64,000 nt of DNA, taken from the NCBI GenBank assembly GCA_040755195.1, contig JBFMBL010000005.1, positions 22,862 to 86,861 of the forward strand. The letters run 5' to 3'. This document shows, piece by piece, positions 61,008 to 64,000 of this stretch; the stretch's first letter is position 1, and each line of letters starts with the position of its first letter. A model generated the notes under the pieces. It was not told the origin of the DNA. It ran no database searches and saw nothing but the letters and a program-made list of their open reading frames with translations. Made by a program: the position numbers and the translations under genes. The stretch is from SURF-55 sp040755195 (GTDB taxonomy: Bacteria > Bacillota > Desulfotomaculia > Desulfotomaculales > Ammonificaceae).

Positions 61008-61041
61008 GTTGGCAACACTAACAAAGGTTGATATATTTAAT
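61008..61041. promoter_or_regulatory. Rightward repressor promoter with operator-like sites
   Basis: Plus strand: -35 TTGGCA (61009-61014), 17-bp spacer, -10 TATATT (61032-61037). Two operator-like 15-mers, GTTGGCAACACTAAC (61008-61022) and GTTGATATATTTAAT (61027-61041), overlap the -35 and -10, implying autoregulation. The segment from 60965 to 61000 between the promoters is almost pure A/T. Confidence 0.7.
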
Positions 61042-61081
61042 AGGTAGGGATAACAAACCAGAAGGAACGGAGGTGGATTTT

Positions 61082-61426
61082 TTGGAGTTGCACGAAAAGC
61101 TCCGGCTAATTGTAGAAGAAAAGGGCTGGACGCATGACGATCTTGCCCGACTGATAGACAGAAGCCGGCCAACAGTTACACAATATCTAAGCGGTACCTG
61201 CAAGCCACCGCTGAAGGTGCTGACTAAAATCGCTCGCCTGGCCGGCGTAAGTCTCGATTATTTTTCTGACGAGAAAGTGGTTATTCAATCGCCGGTGCGT
61301 GCAGAGATCGTCCTTACCCACGCAGACGGCCGGATCGAACGAATGCCGTTGTCACCGGAGGCCCAGGCAATGATAGAGGTTGGTCGAAAGACAGCGCGCG
61401 CCCATCGGAAGAGAAGGAGCAAATGA
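61082..61426 (+). CDS. ImmR/CI-type phage repressor
   Basis: About 114 residues from TTG 61082 with GGAGGTG six bases upstream. The N-terminal XRE HTH (LIVEEKGWTHDDLARLIDRSRPTVTQYLSGTCKPP) is followed by a short C-terminal region without a LexA-type self-cleavage domain. This, together with the next gene (an ImmA-type protease), is the ICEBs1/phi105-type switch where the repressor is inactivated by the protease. The stop overlaps the next start (ATGA). Confidence 0.85.
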   Translation: MELHEKLRLIVEEKGWTHDDLARLIDRSRPTVTQYLSGTCKPPLKVLTKIARLAGVSLDYFSDEKVVIQSPVRAEIVLTHADGRIERMPLSPEAQAMIEVGRKTARAHRKRRSK

Positions 61427-61920
61427 CCCCTAAAATTGCGTCTTTATGGAAGACCATTGAACGGGAAGGCATTGAAGTGGTTTACCTGCCGCTGCGTCGC
61501 ACTCCCGAGCGGCTAAAAGGCGTCTACCTGCGCGACCACGGGCTACCCATCATCTTACTCGACGATCAAATGGGACAGGTAGAGCATGACTGCACTTTGG
61601 CGCACGAGGTAGGGCACCACTTCACCACCAGCGGCGCAAATATTCTGGTGGCTCGAGATTACACTGGTACTATCGCTGTAAACCGAGATGAGTACCGGGC
61701 GATCATTTGGGCCACTAATCACATGATGCCGGATGCCGAAGTTGCCGCAACATTGCGCCAGGCGACAAATATCCTTGAGTTAGCAGATTTCTTTGGAGTG
61801 ACGCCGAGTTTTGCAATAGACAAGCTCCGGATTTTTAGACATAAACTGCGAACCGGTGGGGTAAAAATCAGGAAGTTTCGACACCTATTAAACCCTGACT
61901 TGTGGGAGGGATGGATTTGA
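61423..61920 (+). CDS. ImmA/IrrE-type metallopeptidase
   Basis: 165 residues. LAHEVGHHF is the HEXXH zinc-protease motif; the N-terminal YLPLRRTPERLKGVYLRDHGLPIILLDD and C-terminal region fit ImmA, which cleaves the adjacent ImmR-type repressor on induction. It overlaps both neighbours by a few bases, so repressor, protease, membrane protein and integrase form one translational unit. Confidence 0.88.
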   Translation: MTPKIASLWKTIEREGIEVVYLPLRRTPERLKGVYLRDHGLPIILLDDQMGQVEHDCTLAHEVGHHFTTSGANILVARDYTGTIAVNRDEYRAIIWATNHMMPDAEVAATLRQATNILELADFFGVTPSFAIDKLRIFRHKLRTGGVKIRKFRHLLNPDLWEGWI

Positions 61921-62183
61921 ACACCATACAGAAGGTTGTTTTATTTGCAGGAAGTGCTTGCTTTTTTCTCGCAATCGCAGCATTCCCGGTAAGGTATACA
62001 GATACCATAAAAAATCCCGCGTATGATCCAAACCATTCGGGAATAGCATACCGGCCGCGGCCTATAATCGAAACAAGCCGCGTCGACGTAGGCGCCACAG
62101 CATTGCGCGGACTGGCTATCGCTGGGATCACCGCGGCCGCGTTCGCGATCGCCGGCAGGCGGAAAGAGAAGGAAGGAAAGTGA
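61917..62183 (+). CDS. Two-pass membrane protein, unknown
   Basis: About 88 residues from TTG 61917 (GGGAGGG six bases upstream; TTGA overlaps the ImmA stop). Two hydrophobic segments (VVLFAGSACFFLAIAAFP; ALRGLAIAGITAAAFAIAG) separated by a polar loop, and a KEKEGK tail. Located between protease and integrase; a superinfection-exclusion or signalling role is possible but unproven. Confidence 0.55.
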   Translation: MNTIQKVVLFAGSACFFLAIAAFPVRYTDTIKNPAYDPNHSGIAYRPRPIIETSRVDVGATALRGLAIAGITAAAFAIAGRRKEKEGK

Positions 62184-64000
62184 TTGCTGTCTACTGCCGG
62201 GTTTCCACCGAAGAGCAGACCCGTAACGAGACGATCCAAAACCAAATTGACTTTGCCCAAAAGTATGCTGAACTTCACCAACTCGGAACCCTGGTCTTTT
62301 TCACCGATGAAAGCATCTCGGGCGTAATCCCCCTGGAAGATCGTACGGGCGGGCAAGATCTGATGGACGCCGTCAGGCGGGGCCAGGTCAGCGAGGTCCT
62401 GCTGCACCGCCTTGACCGGCTGGGACGATCCGCACGGGTGATCCTAAACGCTGTACATGTCATCGAGCAGCACGGCGTCCGCGTCAGGTCAATGACAGAA
62501 CCGTTTGACACCCAGGACCCCACCGGACGGTTTCTTTTAACAATCCTGGCCGGCGTCGCGGACCTCGAACGCGAGACGATCAAAGAACGTACCCAAGCCG
62601 GTATCTTCCGTGCTGTGGCAAACGGAGTGTGGCCGGGACCGGCCCCGTTCGGCTACAAGAAGAATGACGACGGCACATTAACCCCGGACGAAACCCCGAT
62701 CAACGATACCGGCCTGACGCCGGCCGGGGTTGTGAGAATGATCTTTCATCTTGTCGGGAACCAAGGGTACACAACCGTCCAGGTTGTGAATTACTTAAAT
62801 TCTTTGGGGATACCGGCTGCCAGCATCATTCAGAGACGCAAAAACAAAGCAAAAAGCGGCTGGACGCCGCCGCCTATCTACCGTATCACAACCAATCCGC
62901 TTTATATAGGAGAAAAAGTGCTTAAATACAAAGACCAGCGGATTGAGTGCAAGGCTCCTCCACTGATCGAAATAGATCTGTGGTACCGCACGCGCGATGT
63001 CGTGGCGGAGCATAGCCGCAATAACTGGTACAAGCCCACCCATCGATATCTTTTAACCGGCCTGGTTATATGCGGAAACTGTGGGAGAAAGTACTCCGGC
63101 CGCTCGGTAAAACGCTATCTATCCGGCGGCAGGGAGTACATGGAACGGCACTATCTTTGCGGCAGCAAGCGATACATCAACACCAAAAACTGCGGAAATC
63201 CCAATGTAAACGCGGATAAACTGGAAAACGACGTATGGAACGGAGTTTTATCTTTTTTAAATAACCCCGGCCCGGCGCTGGAAGGCATGATCAAAAACGT
63301 CCCGGACGGGAAGGAACTCTGCAAAGAAAAAGAAATAATCGAGCATGCCCTAAAGTCAAAAGATAAAGAACGGCAGCAGGTTTTAGACCTGTATCGGCGG
63401 GGTTTTATCGCCATAAACGACGTAGAAGAACAAATGTCCCGAATGACCAAGGAAAGGGAGGAGTTGACCGGGAAACTCCGGGACGTGCATGCCAAGATTA
63501 AGAATCAAGAGAACATTTCGGCACGCGTAAAGGAACTGACGCGACTATTGAAACTACTGAGACTAAAAACAGAAAAAGCCTTATCATGGGAAGCAAAACG
63601 TAAAATTGTCATGATGTTAGTGAAGGGGATTACCATATACCCAGGACCGCCCGGCAAGAAATACGATTTTAACATTGATTACTACTTTAATCCTGCAGGC
63701 ACCGGCCTGCTAGACCATGCAGAGTCTATAAACAATGACACGGCACGTAATTTAATAACCTCCTCAACAGAGGTAAACCGGCCGTTTGCGGTACGGTACT
63801 CAATAATCTTTTGCGCTGTGGCAGGACCGACCCCCGGCAGGGTATCGAGAGCGGCTGAATCCGCGGTGTTAACGTTTACCTTAGCGCCTATACTTGCGCC
63901 GGCTCCTGCGTTAACAGCCGTGGATCCATTTCGCGCTACGGGAGCGGCAAAAGGGTTTGGAGAACCCGTTGAAATCTCTGCCCCGGTTTGCAGCTTTTCA
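62180..64000 (+). CDS. int: Large serine integrase (frame runs through attR)
   Basis: GTG 62180 overlaps the preceding stop (GTGA). The resolvase domain starts IAVYCRVSTEEQ with catalytic Ser9 and includes LHRLDRLGR. The recombinase domain has GPAPFGYKKNDDG and TNPLYIGEK. The zinc ribbon uses Cys298, Cys301, Cys327 and Cys338, followed by a coiled coil (DKERQQVLDLYRRGFIAINDVEEQM). Phage DNA encodes 528 codons to 63763. Beyond it the frame stays open, antisense to comEA, for 79 codons to the window edge. In the circular phage it would instead end 16 codons past attP (SEIDKLRAIVDTIEGG). Confidence 0.93.
   Translation, partial: MIAVYCRVSTEEQTRNETIQNQIDFAQKYAELHQLGTLVFFTDESISGVIPLEDRTGGQDLMDAVRRGQVSEVLLHRLDRLGRSARVILNAVHVIEQHGVRVRSMTEPFDTQDPTGRFLLTILAGVADLERETIKERTQAGIFRAVANGVWPGPAPFGYKKNDDGTLTPDETPINDTGLTPAGVVRMIFHLVGNQGYTTVQVVNYLNSLGIPAASIIQRRKNKAKSGWTPPPIYRITTNPLYIGEKVLKYKDQRIECKAPPLIEIDLWYRTRDVVAEHSRNNWYKPTHRYLLTGLVICGNCGRKYSGRSVKRYLSGGREYMERHYLCGSKRYINTKNCGNPNVNADKLENDVWNGVLSFLNNPGPALEGMIKNVPDGKELCKEKEIIEHALKSKDKERQQVLDLYRRGFIAINDVEEQMSRMTKEREELTGKLRDVHAKIKNQENISARVKELTRLLKLLRLKTEKALSWEAKRKIVMMLVKGITIYPGPPGKKYDFNIDYYFNPAGTGLLDHAESINNDTARNLITSSTEVNRPFAVRYSIIFCAVAGPTPGRVSRAAESAVLTFTLAPILAPAPALTAVDPFRATGAAKGFGEPVEISAPVCSFS
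63682..64000 (-). pseudogene. comEA: comEA N-terminal part (split; 5' end outside window)
   Basis: From the window edge, the minus strand reads ...VNVNTADSAALDTLPGVG, ATAQKIIEYRTANGRFTSV, the first helix-hairpin-helix of ComEA, preceded by a low-complexity linker. At 63764 host sequence ends and 27 phage-derived codons (EEVIKLRAVSLFIDS...) lead to a stop at 63682-63684. Half of the DNA-binding domain is lost, so the product is expected to be non-functional for DNA uptake. It is antisense to the read-through integrase frame. Confidence 0.9.
63742..63787. other. Right prophage attachment site (hybrid att)
   Basis: Phage half GGCACGTAATTTAATAACC... (63742-63763), shared dinucleotide TC (63764-63765) and host comEA half (AACAGAGGTAAACCGG). 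GGCACGTAATTTA here is the exact reverse complement of 28088-28100 at the left end. Confidence 0.88.

Larger units (their letters stand above)
28077..63763. mobile_element. Complete prophage integrated in comEA (35,687 bp)
   Basis: The borders are defined by comEA fragments on both sides and by reconstruction of an in-frame comEA and a symmetric attP. Content in order from the right: serine integrase, ImmA/ImmR-type lysogeny genes, divergent early operon with a Cro-like protein and a Gp3-like directionality factor, recombination/replication genes, terminase, portal, scaffold, capsid, adaptor, appendage and internal-virion-type proteins, and lysis genes at the left end. All modules needed for a temperate phage are present and I see no frameshifted phage gene. 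No tape-measure gene is visible, pointing to a podovirus-like virion. Confidence 0.92.

Noticed and set aside
28088..63754. The 13-bp GGCACGTAATTTA inverted repeats as transposon ends
   Set aside because: Terminal inverted repeats would suggest a transposon, but the precise in-frame repair of comEA, the serine integrase and the symmetric attP explain them as the two arms of attP.
1..64000. tRNA or rRNA genes
   Set aside because: I saw no cloverleaf or rRNA sequence by reading, although an unaided scan can miss a tRNA. The integration site is comEA, not a tRNA.

Overview
The window looks like a chromosome segment of a spore-forming Clostridia bacterium, probably Peptococcaceae-like. On the minus strand it carries spoIIP-(small ORF)-lepA-hemW-hrcA-[group III chaperonin]-grpE-dnaK-dnaJ-prmA, with rpsT, holA, comEC and comEA further along. 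This is the usual Firmicutes order, with an archaeal-like (group III) chaperonin between hrcA and grpE, as known from Carboxydothermus-type Clostridia. The hrcA promoter carries a perfect CIRCE operator.

Positions 1-7650 are an accessory stretch: a HerA-type ATPase (cut by the left edge) with a NurA-domain nuclease, a small foldback element, a YaiI/YqxD-family gene, a compact type II restriction-modification pair of lower GC content, a MarR/GbsR regulator and NAD(P)-binding protein pair with a perfect 16-bp-arm operator over its promoter, and a lone NYN-domain gene. Positions 7830-28000 are core chromosome: chaperone operon, hemW, lepA, spoIIP, an S-layer-type protein, rpsT, holA, a thiamine-binding-type protein, an exported rhodanese, and comEC.

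Positions 28077-63765 are a complete prophage of 35,687 bp inserted in comEA. The C-terminal part of comEA lies at 28004-28078 and the N-terminal part at 63764-64000 (continuing off the window). Joining them at the shared dinucleotide restores the ComEA helix-hairpin-helix motif RFTSVDDLINVPGIGEKK in frame. The phage ends combine into a 22-2-22 bp inverted-repeat attP. A large serine integrase lies at the right end. Its reading frame runs through attP: in the circular phage it would end 16 codons past the crossover, inside a terminator hairpin now stranded at 28119-28145. In the prophage it reads on, antisense, through comEA to the window edge.

The prophage has a rightward lysogeny operon (ImmR-type repressor, ImmA-type protease, membrane protein, integrase; 61082 onward) and a divergent leftward operon holding everything else. 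Five copies of a 15-bp operator-like motif lie in and near the divergent promoters. The leftward order is Cro-like regulator, a phiC31 Gp3-like recombination directionality factor, a RecB/Cas4-like nuclease, a Rad50-like ATPase, a replication initiator with 11 direct repeats of 12 bp (possible origin), a RusA resolvase, an orphan ParB-like protein, terminase, portal, scaffold, major capsid, adaptor, a large virion appendage protein, internal-virion-type proteins, and lysis genes. No tape-measure, tail-tube or sheath gene is visible, so a short-tailed (podovirus-like) particle is inferred. All family assignments come from reading motifs, without database searches.
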